From assembly GCA_027063585.1 (NCBI GenBank), contig JAMORM010000210.1:1-16847 (forward strand): a DNA stretch of 16,847 nt. Direction: 5' to 3'. This document shows positions 1 through 7,829 of this stretch, in pieces. The notes beneath the pieces were generated by a model. The model had not been told where the DNA came from. It saw nothing but the letters and a program-made list of their open reading frames with translations, and did no database searches. This DNA comes from Sulfurimonas sp. (lineage in GTDB: Bacteria; Campylobacterota; Campylobacteria; Campylobacterales; Sulfurimonadaceae). Numbering within the stretch: the stretch's first letter is position 1; every line of letters starts with the position of its first letter. The position numbers were made by a program, and so were the translations under genes.

Positions 1-1954
1 TGAAGAAGAGGAAGACGAACCCGATTATGAGAATATGGATCCGGATGATATAGAAGCAGAAATAGAAAGACTTCTTGCACAACGTCAAGCTGAAGACAAA
101 GCAAAAAGAGAAGCAAAAATAGCTGCCGGTGAGGAGGTTCCATCGATGCCGCCTGAACCGAGTGAAGAAGAACCAAAAGAAAAAAAGAAAGAAGAAAAAG
201 CCGAAGTACCAAAAGCACCGGCTCCGACACCGGCTCCATCAAAGCAAGCAAAATCACAAAAATCTTCATCAGATGAGGCAAAAGCAGCAGCTCCTGCAAA
301 ACGTGCTCCTACTACGGTTGAGCAAACGATTCGTGTGGATGTAAAAAGACTTGACCACTTGATGAACCTCATTGGTGAACTTGTACTTGCTAAAAATAGA
401 CTTATTAAAATAAATGATGATGTAGAAGAGCGTTATGAAGGGGAAGAATTTTTAGAAGAGTTAAATCAGGTTGTCTCAATAGTTTCGCTTGTAACAACTG
501 ATTTGCAGATTGCAGTTATGAAAACTCGTATGCTCCCAATAGGAAAAGTGTTTAACAAATTCCCTAGAATGATTCGTGACCTTTCTCGTGAACTTAATAA
601 AAAAATAGAGCTTGTTATATCAGGGGAAGATACGGAACTTGATAAATCAATTGTTGAAGAGATTGGCGATCCTCTTGTTCATATTATACGTAATTCATGC
701 GATCATGGAATCGAAACACCAGAAGAACGTCTTGCTAAAGGAAAACCGGAAGAGGGTACAATAGCGTTAAAAGCATATAACGAAGGAAATCAGATCGTCA
801 TTCAAATAGATGATGATGGTAAAGGGCTTGACCCTCAAATGCTCAAAGACAAATCGCTTCAAAAAGGTATTATTACCGAAAAAGAAGCTGAGAATATGAG
901 TGATAAAGAAGCATATACACTTATTTTTAAACCGGGATTTTCAACGGCAGCATCCGTTACAAGTGTATCTGGCCGTGGTGTTGGCATGGATGTTGTAAAA
1001 ACAAACATTGAAAAACTTAACGGTATTATTGATATTGACAGTGAAGTAAATGTCGGCACGTCTATAAAGTTAAAAATTCCATTAACATTGGCAATTATTC
1101 AAGCCTTACTTGTTGGTGTTCAAGAAGAGCATTATGCTATTCCTTTAGCTTCTGTACTTGAAACAGTTAGAATTTCAAAAGATGAAATTTATACGGTAGA
1201 GGGACGTTCGGTAATGAGACTTCGTGATGATGTTCTTCCTTTGGTACATATCGGTGATATTTTTGAAGTTGAGCGAATTTTAGATGCGAGTGAACATGCT
1301 TATGTTGTTGTTCTTGGTTTGGGAACAAGTAAACTGGGTCTCATTGTAGATATTTTGGTTGGACAAGAAGAGATAGTTATTAAATCTCTAGGTGATTATC
1401 TCAAAGGTATTGAAGGGATTGCCGGAGCTACAATCAGAGGGGATGGTGGTGTTACATTAATTGTAGATGTTGTTGCACTGATGAGTATGGCAAAAGATGT
1501 AAAAGCCACAGCACTTACAAATGGTAACGGGGGTGAAGCTGCAAGTAATGAAAAGACGAAGCCGAGTGATTATACTATAATGGTAGTTGATGATTCGAAA
1601 ACAGATAGAACGATTATGAGAAAATCATTGGAGCCTATGGGTGTGACTATTGTTGAAGCAAATGATGGGCAAGAAGCATTAAATATTTTAAAGTCAGGTG
1701 ATTATAATTTTGATGCGATGCTCATAGATATTGAAATGCCTAGAATGGATGGTTATACACTTGCAAATGAAATTAAAAAATATAACAGATACAAAAATTT
1801 ACCGTTGATTGCTGTAACCTCTCGTACAAGTAAAGCAGATCGTATGCGCGGGGTTGAGTCCGGTATGGTAGAATATATTACAAAACCTTATTCAGCAGAT
1901 TATTTAGCAAGTGTCGTGCAAAGAAATGTTAATTTTAAACCGGAGTTTTTATAA
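1..1954 (+). CDS. cheA: Chemotaxis histidine kinase CheA with C-terminal receiver domain (CheAY), 5' end missing
   Basis: This kinase of the chemoreceptor array autophosphorylates and passes phosphate to response regulators. The reading frame is open from the first base, so the true start and the P1 phosphotransfer domain lie upstream. Residues below count from the first in-window ATG at base 35. Residues 1-100 are a charged, Ala/Pro-rich linker with no visible P2 domain. P3 dimerisation begins near 102. The ATP-binding P4 domain shows the N box (HIIRNSCDHGIE, near 216), G1 (DDDGKG, near 258), the FKPGFSTA F box and G2 (GRGVGMD, near 313). The CheW-like P5 domain spans about 352-500. A receiver domain starts near 514, with phosphoacceptor Asp565 in LIDIEMPRMDG and a later KPY lysine. 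The CheA-receiver fusion is typical of Helicobacter and Campylobacter. The TAA stop shares one base with the cheW ATG. Confidence 0.95.
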   Translation, partial: EEEEDEPDYENMDPDDIEAEIERLLAQRQAEDKAKREAKIAAGEEVPSMPPEPSEEEPKEKKKEEKAEVPKAPAPTPAPSKQAKSQKSSSDEAKAAAPAKRAPTTVEQTIRVDVKRLDHLMNLIGELVLAKNRLIKINDDVEERYEGEEFLEELNQVVSIVSLVTTDLQIAVMKTRMLPIGKVFNKFPRMIRDLSRELNKKIELVISGEDTELDKSIVEEIGDPLVHIIRNSCDHGIETPEERLAKGKPEEGTIALKAYNEGNQIVIQIDDDGKGLDPQMLKDKSLQKGIITEKEAENMSDKEAYTLIFKPGFSTAASVTSVSGRGVGMDVVKTNIEKLNGIIDIDSEVNVGTSIKLKIPLTLAIIQALLVGVQEEHYAIPLASVLETVRISKDEIYTVEGRSVMRLRDDVLPLVHIGDIFEVERILDASEHAYVVVLGLGTSKLGLIVDILVGQEEIVIKSLGDYLKGIEGIAGATIRGDGGVTLIVDVVALMSMAKDVKATALTNGNGGEAASNEKTKPSDYTIMVVDDSKTDRTIMRKSLEPMGVTIVEANDGQEALNILKSGDYNFDAMLIDIEMPRMDGYTLANEIKKYNRYKNLPLIAVTSRTSKADRMRGVESGMVEYITKPYSADYLASVVQRNVNFKPEFL

Positions 1955-2448
1955 TGAGTGATAAATTAAAAGATATTATTAATAAACAAGGTGAACAGCA
2001 AGACAGTGTAGTGGATCAGCTAGATGATGTGGTACAGCTTGTCGGATTTGTAATAGGCGATGAGGAATATGCTGTGCCTATTCTTTCGATTCAAGAGATT
2101 ATCAAACCTTTTCCATGGACAAGAGTTCCTCAGGTTCCAAAATATGTATTGGGTGTATTTAATCTTCGTGGTTCGGTTATTCCGCTTATAGATCTGCGTA
2201 CAAAATTTGGGCTGCCTACAAAAAAGCAAAATGATGAAACACGTTTTATTGTTATGCGTCACGGTGATGATGTTGCAGGTTTTGTAATCGACAGACTGAC
2301 AATGGCGATACGTATCAAAAAAGAAAATGTAGGACCGCCTCCTGATACGGTTAATGGGGATGATACAATTATTGATGGTGTTGGAAAACAAGAAGATAAA
2401 ATTATTACTATTTTAAAAGTAAACAAACTTTTAAAAAGAGATTTTTAG
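1954..2448 (+). CDS. cheW: Chemotaxis coupling protein CheW
   Basis: CheW is the cytoplasmic scaffold that links CheA to methyl-accepting chemotaxis proteins. The protein has 164 residues and is a single CheW-like domain. Recognisable parts are QLVGFVIGDEEYAVPI, the IQEI...WTRVPQVPKYVLGVFNLRGSV segment and VIPLIDLRTKFGLP, followed by the second subdomain (FIVMRHGDDVAGFVIDRL). The first 27 or so residues are a polar extension. The start is fixed by translational coupling: the ATG overlaps the cheA stop by one base (TAATG). Length and order (cheA then cheW) match other Campylobacterota. The next gene begins only 12 bases after the stop. Confidence 0.95.
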   Translation: MSDKLKDIINKQGEQQDSVVDQLDDVVQLVGFVIGDEEYAVPILSIQEIIKPFPWTRVPQVPKYVLGVFNLRGSVIPLIDLRTKFGLPTKKQNDETRFIVMRHGDDVAGFVIDRLTMAIRIKKENVGPPPDTVNGDDTIIDGVGKQEDKIITILKVNKLLKRDF

Positions 2449-2460
2449 TCTTTTCCTCCT

Positions 2461-3567
2461 ATGAATAAGAAGCCTCTTCATATAGATTTTCAAAAAGATG
2501 GTGTTTCCCTTGATTTTTCAGGGGAATTGACATTATATAATCTTACCCAAGCACAAAGCCTTATTGAAACAAATACACTTTCCAACACTCAAAAAATAAT
2601 TATCAACCTAGAACAAGTTCAGTATCTTGATACTGCATTTGCCTTGTTTTTAACTGATATACAAGAAAAGTATAATGCAGAGATTCAATGTGGCAATAAA
2701 AACTTTTTGCATACGCTTGCGTTGACAAAAGAACATAAAAAAAGACTTGATACCAATGATAATATACATAAAAAAAATATCATTGAATATATTGGAAAAA
2801 CATTTTATGAGAGCTACCTCTCTTTTATCTCTTTTGTAGAGTTTTTAGGGAAAATTTTCACCTCTTTTTTACTCTATTTTAAAAGCATAAAAAATATTCG
2901 TATAAAAGAAATTGCATTTGAAATTAATGAAAGTGCAGTACGTGCATTTGGTATTGTTGCCCTTACGAGTTTTTTAATCGGTTTGGTGACAGCTTATCAG
3001 GCAGCTTATCAGCTCCAACGTTACGGGGGCAATATCTTTATAGTAGATATGATGGGTATTTCTATATTTAGAGAGCTTGCACCACTTATTACGGCTATAG
3101 TTATAGCGGGTAGAAGTGGTTCTGCTTATACGGCACAAATAGGGGCTATGAAAATAACGCAAGAGATTGATGCGATGCGGACTATGGGTTTTGACCCTTA
3201 TACTTTTTTGGTGCTGCCTAGAATTATTGCTCTTATTATTATGCTGCCAATATTGATTTTTGTCTCAGATATGATGGCGATGCTTGGTGGAATAATAGTG
3301 GCTGATTTAAGTTTGGACTTAACGCCGTCACTTTTTTTAGACAGACTCAGCGAGGTTGTGGCAATCAAACACTTTTACGTCGGATTGATAAAGGGGCCTT
3401 TTTTTGCATTTTTGATTGCATCTATCGGTATTTATCGAGGTCTTATGGTCAAAGATGATACACAAAGTATAGGATTTAATACAACAAAAAGTGTCGTCGA
3501 ATCACTTTTTGCAGTCATTGTCTGTGATGCGATTTTCTCCATAGCTTTTACAAATCTGGGGATATAA
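2461..3567 (+). CDS. mlaE: Mla-type lipid ABC transporter permease with fused N-terminal STAS domain (MlaE/IamB-like)
   Basis: This is the inner-membrane permease of an MCE (Mla) lipid transporter. At 368 residues it is about 100 longer than E. coli MlaE because residues 1-95 form a STAS domain. Thr58 in YLDTAF sits where the functional Thr of the separate MlaB protein lies, so the fusion probably replaces mlaB. The permease part (from about 150) has hydrophobic segments near 156-178, 203-225, 250-285, 312-332 and 345-366, the FRELAP motif, and the EIDAMRTMG coupling helix that contacts the ATPase. The C. jejuni homologue is named iamB. The cheW TAG is in the same frame four codons upstream with no start codon between, so ATG 2461 is the earliest possible start. 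No Shine-Dalgarno sequence precedes it. Confidence 0.92.
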   Translation: MNKKPLHIDFQKDGVSLDFSGELTLYNLTQAQSLIETNTLSNTQKIIINLEQVQYLDTAFALFLTDIQEKYNAEIQCGNKNFLHTLALTKEHKKRLDTNDNIHKKNIIEYIGKTFYESYLSFISFVEFLGKIFTSFLLYFKSIKNIRIKEIAFEINESAVRAFGIVALTSFLIGLVTAYQAAYQLQRYGGNIFIVDMMGISIFRELAPLITAIVIAGRSGSAYTAQIGAMKITQEIDAMRTMGFDPYTFLVLPRIIALIIMLPILIFVSDMMAMLGGIIVADLSLDLTPSLFLDRLSEVVAIKHFYVGLIKGPFFAFLIASIGIYRGLMVKDDTQSIGFNTTKSVVESLFAVIVCDAIFSIAFTNLGI

Positions 3568-4301
3568 TGGAGTTGATAAAAGTAAAAGATGTCAAGACTG
3601 TTTTTGGTGAGAAAGTTGTGCATGATGGATTGGACCTGCATGTTGATGAAGGTGAAATTTATGGTCTTTTGGGTCCAAGTGGCTGTGGAAAGACGACACT
3701 GCTGCGTGAAATGGTAATGCTGCAGGAGTTTGAGGCAGGTTCTATAGAGATTTTAGGAAAAAAGATAGAAAATATAAGTGAAGAAGATGCGCAGGAACTT
3801 CGACGTAAATGGGGTGTGCTGTTTCAGTTCGGTGCGCTTTTTTCTTCTTTGACTTTAGCGGAAAATATAGCTTTGGCATTAAGGGAGTACTCAACACTCT
3901 CTGAAGCGATGATACAAGAAATAGTCGCTTTTAAACTTGACCTTGTCGGACTGAAACCCAGTGATGCTTTTTTGTACCCCTCAGAAATAAGCGGGGGAAT
4001 GCGTAAAAAAGCGGGAATTGCCAGAGCCTTGGCGATGGATCCGAAGCTCTTGTTTTTGGATGAGCCAACAAGCGGACTTGACCCGATTTCCGCAAGAGAG
4101 TTTGATGAGCTTATACTCCAACTGCGTTCTATGTTGGGGTTGACAATTGTGATTGTAACGCATGATTTACATTCTATATATAATACTTTAGATAGAATGG
4201 CTATAATTGATAATAAAAAAGTTGCCTATGAGGGCAGTTTAGAAGAGGTTACTTCTGTGAAGAATGATTTTATACAAACTTTTTTTAGAGACAAAATATG
4301 A
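3567..4301 (+). CDS. mlaF: Mla-type lipid ABC transporter ATP-binding protein (MlaF/IamA-like)
   Basis: This cytoplasmic ATPase powers the MlaE permease. The 244-residue protein has a complete ABC core: Walker A GPSGCGKT at 36-43, Q-loop Gln87 in LFQFGALF, signature SGGM from 142, Walker B LLFLDEPTSGLDP at 161-173, and switch His199 in THD. The LFQFGALFSSLTLAENI stretch and the SGGMRKKAGIARA signature are characteristic of the MlaF branch rather than of general importers. Its ATG overlaps the mlaE stop by one base (TAATG) with a GGGGA-type ribosome site just upstream, and its end overlaps mlaD by four bases (ATGA). The C. jejuni homologue is iamA, originally noted as an invasion-associated marker. 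Confidence 0.94.
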   Translation: MELIKVKDVKTVFGEKVVHDGLDLHVDEGEIYGLLGPSGCGKTTLLREMVMLQEFEAGSIEILGKKIENISEEDAQELRRKWGVLFQFGALFSSLTLAENIALALREYSTLSEAMIQEIVAFKLDLVGLKPSDAFLYPSEISGGMRKKAGIARALAMDPKLLFLDEPTSGLDPISAREFDELILQLRSMLGLTIVIVTHDLHSIYNTLDRMAIIDNKKVAYEGSLEEVTSVKNDFIQTFFRDKI

Positions 4302-5260
4302 ATAATAAAGTAAACTATACATTTATCGGATTTATTGTTTTGCTGGGGATAATCAGCATGCTCAGTTTTACATACTGGATGCTTAAACCTACAAAGGCAG
4401 AAGATACACAAAAATATATTATATATTTCAGTGAATCAGTTTTAGGGCTTAACTTGGATGCACCGGTAAAATATAAAGGAATAAAAGTAGGAAAGGTAGT
4501 ACGGCTGCGTATTGATCCAAAGAATAGCGAGCAAATAGAGGTGACAGCAGAAATTGTAAAAACAACACCAATTAAAGAAGATACTGTGGCAAAACTTACT
4601 GCGCAGGGGATTACGGGACTTAGTTATATAAATTTGAGTGAAGGAGTCAATAATAGTAAACCTCTTCAAGTTAAACAAGGAGAGACGTACCCAGTTATAA
4701 AGTCTGCACCTTCCTTTTTTGCTAATGTTGAACAATCCTTGGGGTCTGTATCGGAGTTATTGGTATTAACTTTGGACAGAACAAATAAAGTGCTTAATGA
4801 CGAGAATCAAAAACAATTTGCAAAACTTTTGAAAAAAAGTGCTCAAGTGATGGCTAAAATAGATACTGTGCTTGATGCCAAAACCATTGCCCATTTACAG
4901 CAGAGTGCAAAAAATCTTGAGCAGTTAACACAAAAAGCAGAGAAAAGCATTCCTAATATAAACAAGTTAATCAATCATAGTATTGCGTGGGAAGACAAAA
5001 TTGATGCCTCGTTTGTTAGCATTAAAAATACTTATGAGGAGATGGGACTTATTATGGACAATATGGCAAAATCTTTCTTACATGTAGAGAACAATGTAGA
5101 AGATGTAACAGTGCAAACCCTTCCTGTGATGAATGGCACTATGGTAGAGATGCAGCAGACATTGATAAATATGAATGAAGTGCTACATCAGTATGAACGC
5201 AGTCCGAGTGATATGTTGTTTAAAAAAGAAAAAATAAAAAGGGGACCTGGTGAAAAATAA
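4298..5260 (+). CDS. mlaD: MCE-domain protein of the Mla system with long C-terminal helical tail (MlaD-like)
   Basis: This is an inner-membrane-anchored periplasmic lipid-binding protein. Residues 9-29 form the single membrane anchor. Residues 35-120 are the MCE domain, including VLGLNLDAPVKYKGIKVGKV and the ITGLSYINLSEG strand. From about 145 to 310 the sequence is predicted mostly helical, with a coiled-coil character (KNLEQLTQKAEKSIPNI). E. coli MlaD has 183 residues, this one 320. The long tail is more like MCE proteins that build extended tunnels (PqiB, actinobacterial Mce). Family membership is clear from the sequence; the tunnel idea is inference. It overlaps mlaF by ATGA and the downstream lipoprotein gene by 11 bases. 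Confidence 0.88.
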   Translation: MNNKVNYTFIGFIVLLGIISMLSFTYWMLKPTKAEDTQKYIIYFSESVLGLNLDAPVKYKGIKVGKVVRLRIDPKNSEQIEVTAEIVKTTPIKEDTVAKLTAQGITGLSYINLSEGVNNSKPLQVKQGETYPVIKSAPSFFANVEQSLGSVSELLVLTLDRTNKVLNDENQKQFAKLLKKSAQVMAKIDTVLDAKTIAHLQQSAKNLEQLTQKAEKSIPNINKLINHSIAWEDKIDASFVSIKNTYEEMGLIMDNMAKSFLHVENNVEDVTVQTLPVMNGTMVEMQQTLINMNEVLHQYERSPSDMLFKKEKIKRGPGEK

Positions 5261-5882
5261 TTTTAAAACTGTATGTATATTGTTTTTTGGATTGTTTATA
5301 CTTGTTGGATGTACTCCTTCACCGACACCGGCGATGGACGAATATAGGCTTAGTGTGGCACTACCGATAAAAAATACCGATACGACAAAATGCGCTAAAA
5401 AATTGCTTAAAGTTGAACAGGCATATGGTGATAAACTGTTTATGTCTTTAAAAATGCATTATGTGCAAGGAAAATATAAACAGTATGCCTATGCACAATC
5501 AAGATGGGCACAAAGTCCAAATGAAAAAATTACACAAAGCATAACAGAGTATCTGCGGGCAATGCACCTTTTTAAAAGTGTGCAAAATGCAGCTTCAAAA
5601 ACAAAAAATGATTTAAGACTTGAAGTTAATATAGAAGATTTTATGCAGTATTTTGATGAAAATGAAAAAAATTCCTATGTAAATATTGCTATTACATGTA
5701 ACCTTATTGATGATGCTACACATAAAATAGTTGCTGTAAAAACTTTTAAAGTACATGTAAAAGCGAAATCAGATGATGCCTTTGGCGGAGTAGCAGCATT
5801 AAATGAAGGCTTGAAGATTTTTTTAAAAGAGTGTGGTTTATGGCTGCAAGGAGTATGTCTTGATAAGCGAAAAAGAGTATAG
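5250..5882 (+). CDS. Lipoprotein, probable auxiliary component of the MCE transporter (PqiC/ABC_trans_aux-like)
   Basis: The 210-residue protein begins with a lipoprotein signal peptide: positive N-terminus, hydrophobic stretch 8-19, lipobox LVGC with acylated Cys21. The residue after Cys is Thr, not Asp, which by the E. coli Lol rule favours outer-membrane sorting. The mature part resembles the ABC-type transport auxiliary lipoprotein family (YRLSVALP near the start, a central SRWAQSPNEKITQSI segment, then LRLEVNIEDFMQYF), but the match is from memory and distant. The start is GTG at 5250, supported by AGGGGA about five bases upstream; it overlaps the mlaD end by 11 bases. Position directly after mlaEFD matches the C. 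jejuni cluster. It probably receives lipid from, or docks, the MlaD tail at the outer membrane (inference). Confidence 0.75.
   Translation: MKNNFKTVCILFFGLFILVGCTPSPTPAMDEYRLSVALPIKNTDTTKCAKKLLKVEQAYGDKLFMSLKMHYVQGKYKQYAYAQSRWAQSPNEKITQSITEYLRAMHLFKSVQNAASKTKNDLRLEVNIEDFMQYFDENEKNSYVNIAITCNLIDDATHKIVAVKTFKVHVKAKSDDAFGGVAALNEGLKIFLKECGLWLQGVCLDKRKRV
5692..5701. repeat. TTACATGTAA palindromic decamer, copy 1
   Basis: Exact copy inside the lipoprotein gene, read as part of codons for Thr-Cys-Asn. A one-mismatch copy (GTACATGTAA) follows at 5751-5760 and another (TTACATGTAG) precedes at 5078-5087. Confidence 0.7.
5848..5862 (+). promoter_or_regulatory. Ribosome binding site that decides a TTG start for pepP
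   Basis: AAGGAG at 5848-5853 stands six bases before TTG 5860, an optimal spacing. The site lies inside the last codons of the upstream lipoprotein gene. It is the main reason to prefer TTG 5860 over GTG 5833. Confidence 0.7.
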
Positions 5883-7146
5883 AAAAAGAAGAACGCGCTT
5901 AGGGCGTAAATTGAAGCCCTTTAGTGTGGCTGTTTTGTTTAGTGCTACTCCAAAAACACGTTCAAACGACACTGAGTATCCTTATCGACAAGACAGTAAT
6001 TTTTACTATATGAGCGGCTTTAAAGAAGATAACTCGGCATTGGTATTTGTAAAAGGTGCTAAAAATTTTCATACATTTTTGTTTGTTGCCAAAAAAGACA
6101 AGACACAGGAACTATGGCATGGAAAAAGGCTTGGAAAAGCTAAAGCTAAAGAGCATTTTATGGTGGATGATGTTTTCGAATTTGATGAATTTAATGCAAA
6201 ATTCAAAGAGTTTGTGACAGATAAACATCATGTTTATTATGATTTTAAGCTGGACTATTCTAAGGTAAAAGTTTTAAAACGTTATACCAAAGACATACTT
6301 AGTTATGAAAATCTTGCGACATATATTGAGAGAATGCGTTTAATTAAATCTAAAAATGAAATTAAACTCATTAAAAAAGCATTGAGTATTACAAAAAAAG
6401 CACATCATAAAGCGATGAAAATAAGTGCAAAACTACAGTATGAATATCAACTACAAGCGAATATCGAGTATATTTTCAAAAAAAACGGCGCATACAGTGA
6501 TGCTTATACTTCCATAGTTGCCTGCGGAAACTCGGCAAATACGCTGCATTATATAAACAATGATAAAAAACTTGTACAAGGTGAGTTGATACTTATAGAT
6601 GCGGGATGTGAATATGACTATTATGCGAGTGATATTACAAGAACCATCCCGGTGAGCGGGGAATATACTAAAGCGCAGGAAGAAGTTTACGAGATGGTTC
6701 TTACTGTGCAAAAAAAGATTATCAGTATGATTCAACCAAATATATTAAGAAGTTCTTTACAAAAAAAGTCTGAAGAACTTCTATGTCAGGGGATGATTGA
6801 TTTAGGAATATTGCAAGGAGAGTGTAAAGTTCTTTTAAAAGAAAAAGCACATAAAAAATACTATCCGCATGGTATTGGGCATTGGATGGGACTTGATGTG
6901 CATGATGAATGCCCGTATAAAAAGCTAAACGGCAAAGAAATTCCTCTGCATCCGGGAATGGTAATGACAATAGAACCCGGTATTTATCTTGATGAAGAAG
7001 ATGACAATATTCCTAAGAAGTACAGAGGTATAGGCATAAGAATTGAAGATGATATTTTAGTAACGAAAAACGGGCATGAAAATCTCTCTTGTAAAATTGT
7101 AAAAGAAATACAAGATATTACTCGTAAGAGTAACTCCAACCGGTAA
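5860..7146 (+). CDS. pepP: Aminopeptidase P family metalloenzyme (Xaa-Pro aminopeptidase)
   Basis: This predicted cytoplasmic enzyme removes N-terminal residues preceding proline. Taken from TTG 5860 it has 428 residues: an aminopeptidase P N-terminal domain (1-130) and a pita-bread catalytic domain. All five dinuclear metal ligands are visible: Asp247 (LIDAG), Asp258 (DITRT), His341 (GIGHWMG), Glu372 (TIEPGIY) and Glu396 (IRIEDD). The TTG has AAGGAG at 5848-5853, six bases away, and gives the family-like N-terminus MISEKEYRKRR. An alternative GTG at 5833 lacks a good ribosome site and adds nine atypical residues. The gene overlaps the lipoprotein gene by 23 bases and is the last of the plus-strand operon. 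Its 3' end overlaps a minus-strand gene by 29 bases. Confidence 0.9.
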   Translation: MISEKEYRKRRTRLGRKLKPFSVAVLFSATPKTRSNDTEYPYRQDSNFYYMSGFKEDNSALVFVKGAKNFHTFLFVAKKDKTQELWHGKRLGKAKAKEHFMVDDVFEFDEFNAKFKEFVTDKHHVYYDFKLDYSKVKVLKRYTKDILSYENLATYIERMRLIKSKNEIKLIKKALSITKKAHHKAMKISAKLQYEYQLQANIEYIFKKNGAYSDAYTSIVACGNSANTLHYINNDKKLVQGELILIDAGCEYDYYASDITRTIPVSGEYTKAQEEVYEMVLTVQKKIISMIQPNILRSSLQKKSEELLCQGMIDLGILQGECKVLLKEKAHKKYYPHGIGHWMGLDVHDECPYKKLNGKEIPLHPGMVMTIEPGIYLDEEDDNIPKKYRGIGIRIEDDILVTKNGHENLSCKIVKEIQDITRKSNSNR

Positions 7147-7549
7147 GGTTATCTTTTTTAGCTTCATTAAATTCATCTGAATCTGCTAAAAAGTCCATGA
7201 CATGCATCACTGCATATGGTATACTCCTCTGATCTTCTGGCTTTACTAAAAGCAGAGGCATAGGCGTGTCTTGGGCTTTACTGAGCGCAAAACCTACTGG
7301 CATAAGCTGACTCATTAGTTCTGCCGGCTTTCCTATTTTATGCTCTTGCAAAAACTTCTCAAGTATAGCATCTTGTATCTCCTTTGGCAGTTTTTCATCG
7401 GTATTTAAAAAAATAGTAAAGTGAACAGGGGTTTGTTTAAAATGTTCGGGTGCCGGTGCTGCCATAATGATGTATTCTACATTTTTCAAATGCTCTTTTA
7501 TCTGTTTTTGGTCTAAATATTTATCTGTTTTTATCGCTTTGGCTTGCAT
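7118..7549 (-). CDS. Hypothetical protein, 143 residues
   Basis: I do not recognise this gene. The product is soluble-looking, with no signal peptide, membrane segment, cysteine pair or nucleotide-binding motif. It is a mixed alpha/beta protein with a conserved-looking middle (VEYIIMAAPAPEHF, VHFTIFLNTDEKLP) and a C-terminal MPLLLVKPEDQRSIPYAVMHVMDFL segment. A typical start (ATG 7549) has a weak AGAGAA ribosome site ten bases upstream. The coding potential looks real: codon use resembles the neighbours and the frame fills the space. Its last 29 bases overlap the 3' end of pepP on the other strand. It stands alone, so context gives no function. Confidence 0.75.
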   Translation of the reverse strand: MQAKAIKTDKYLDQKQIKEHLKNVEYIIMAAPAPEHFKQTPVHFTIFLNTDEKLPKEIQDAILEKFLQEHKIGKPAELMSQLMPVGFALSKAQDTPMPLLLVKPEDQRSIPYAVMHVMDFLADSDEFNEAKKDNLTGWSYSYE

Positions 7550-7566
7550 AGTATTCTCTTTTTTTA

Positions 7567-7586
7567 TTTATATTGTATTTTTTATA
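7567..7586 (-). promoter_or_regulatory. Candidate -10 elements for the 143-residue hypothetical gene
   Basis: Two TATAAA boxes lie on the minus strand at 7572-7567 and 7586-7581, at 17 and 31 bases before the ATG. The region is T/A-rich with no clear -35, as is common for Campylobacterota sigma-70 promoters. Such boxes arise easily in AT-rich DNA, so this is a weak call. Confidence 0.3.
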
Positions 7587-7618
7587 CGGTTATTCAAAAT
7601 TAATGTCTATTTGATTTT

Positions 7619-7690
7619 CGGAACCTAGGTTTTAACCTAGGCCTATTTGTTTAAATGTCTAAAAGGCAAGGTTAAAACCTTGCTTCCGAA
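7619..7690. repeat. REP/BIME-like element, copy 1: two opposed hairpins with GGAA tags
   Basis: The left unit is GGAA followed by the hairpin CCTAGGTTTTAACCTAGG (7624-7641, eight-base arms). The right unit, read on the minus strand, is also GGAA followed by a hairpin (arms GCAAGGTT/AACCTTGC, 7666-7683). The two are separated by about 23 bases. Opposed tagged hairpins of this kind are the arrangement of bacterial interspersed mosaic elements spread by RAYT-type Y1 transposases. No such transposase is in the window. The same left unit recurs near 12853 and a diverged one near 16597. Confidence 0.8.
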
Positions 7691-7785
7691 AAAAAAACAT
7701 ATTATTTTTTTAAACCTGTTTAGAATTTTATCATAAATTGTTTTATAAGATGGTACAAAATATGCTTTATATTTTATACAAAGTA

Positions 7786-7819
7786 ATACCAAACTTTACT
7801 TTTTAGTAAGGTTTGGTAT
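7786..7819 (+). repeat. Long inverted repeat immediately before the ribosome site of the diguanylate cyclase gene
   Basis: Arms ATACCAAACTTTACT (7786-7800) and AGTAAGGTTTGGTAT (7805-7819) pair over 15 positions, with one mismatch that is a U-G wobble in RNA, around a TTTT loop. The base after the right arm begins AAGGA (7820-7824), the ribosome site of ATG 7830. There is no T-run after the stem, so it is not a classical terminator. It could be a leader hairpin affecting translation or mRNA stability, or a DNA operator. Confidence 0.75.
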
Positions 7820-7829
7820 AAGGACATTT

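Noticed and set aside
2020..2391. A 123-codon open frame antisense to cheW
   Set aside because: Rich in Cys, Asn and Ile in a pattern typical of antisense shadows, with no ribosome site.
2690..2712. Possible sigma-54 promoter (TGGCA ... TTGC)
   Set aside because: The GG to GC spacing is 15 bases instead of 10, and the site is inside mlaE.
7624..7683. REP copy 1 hairpins as intrinsic terminators
   Set aside because: Neither hairpin is followed by a T-run on the strand that would need it, and the tag plus opposed layout fits a dispersed repeat better.
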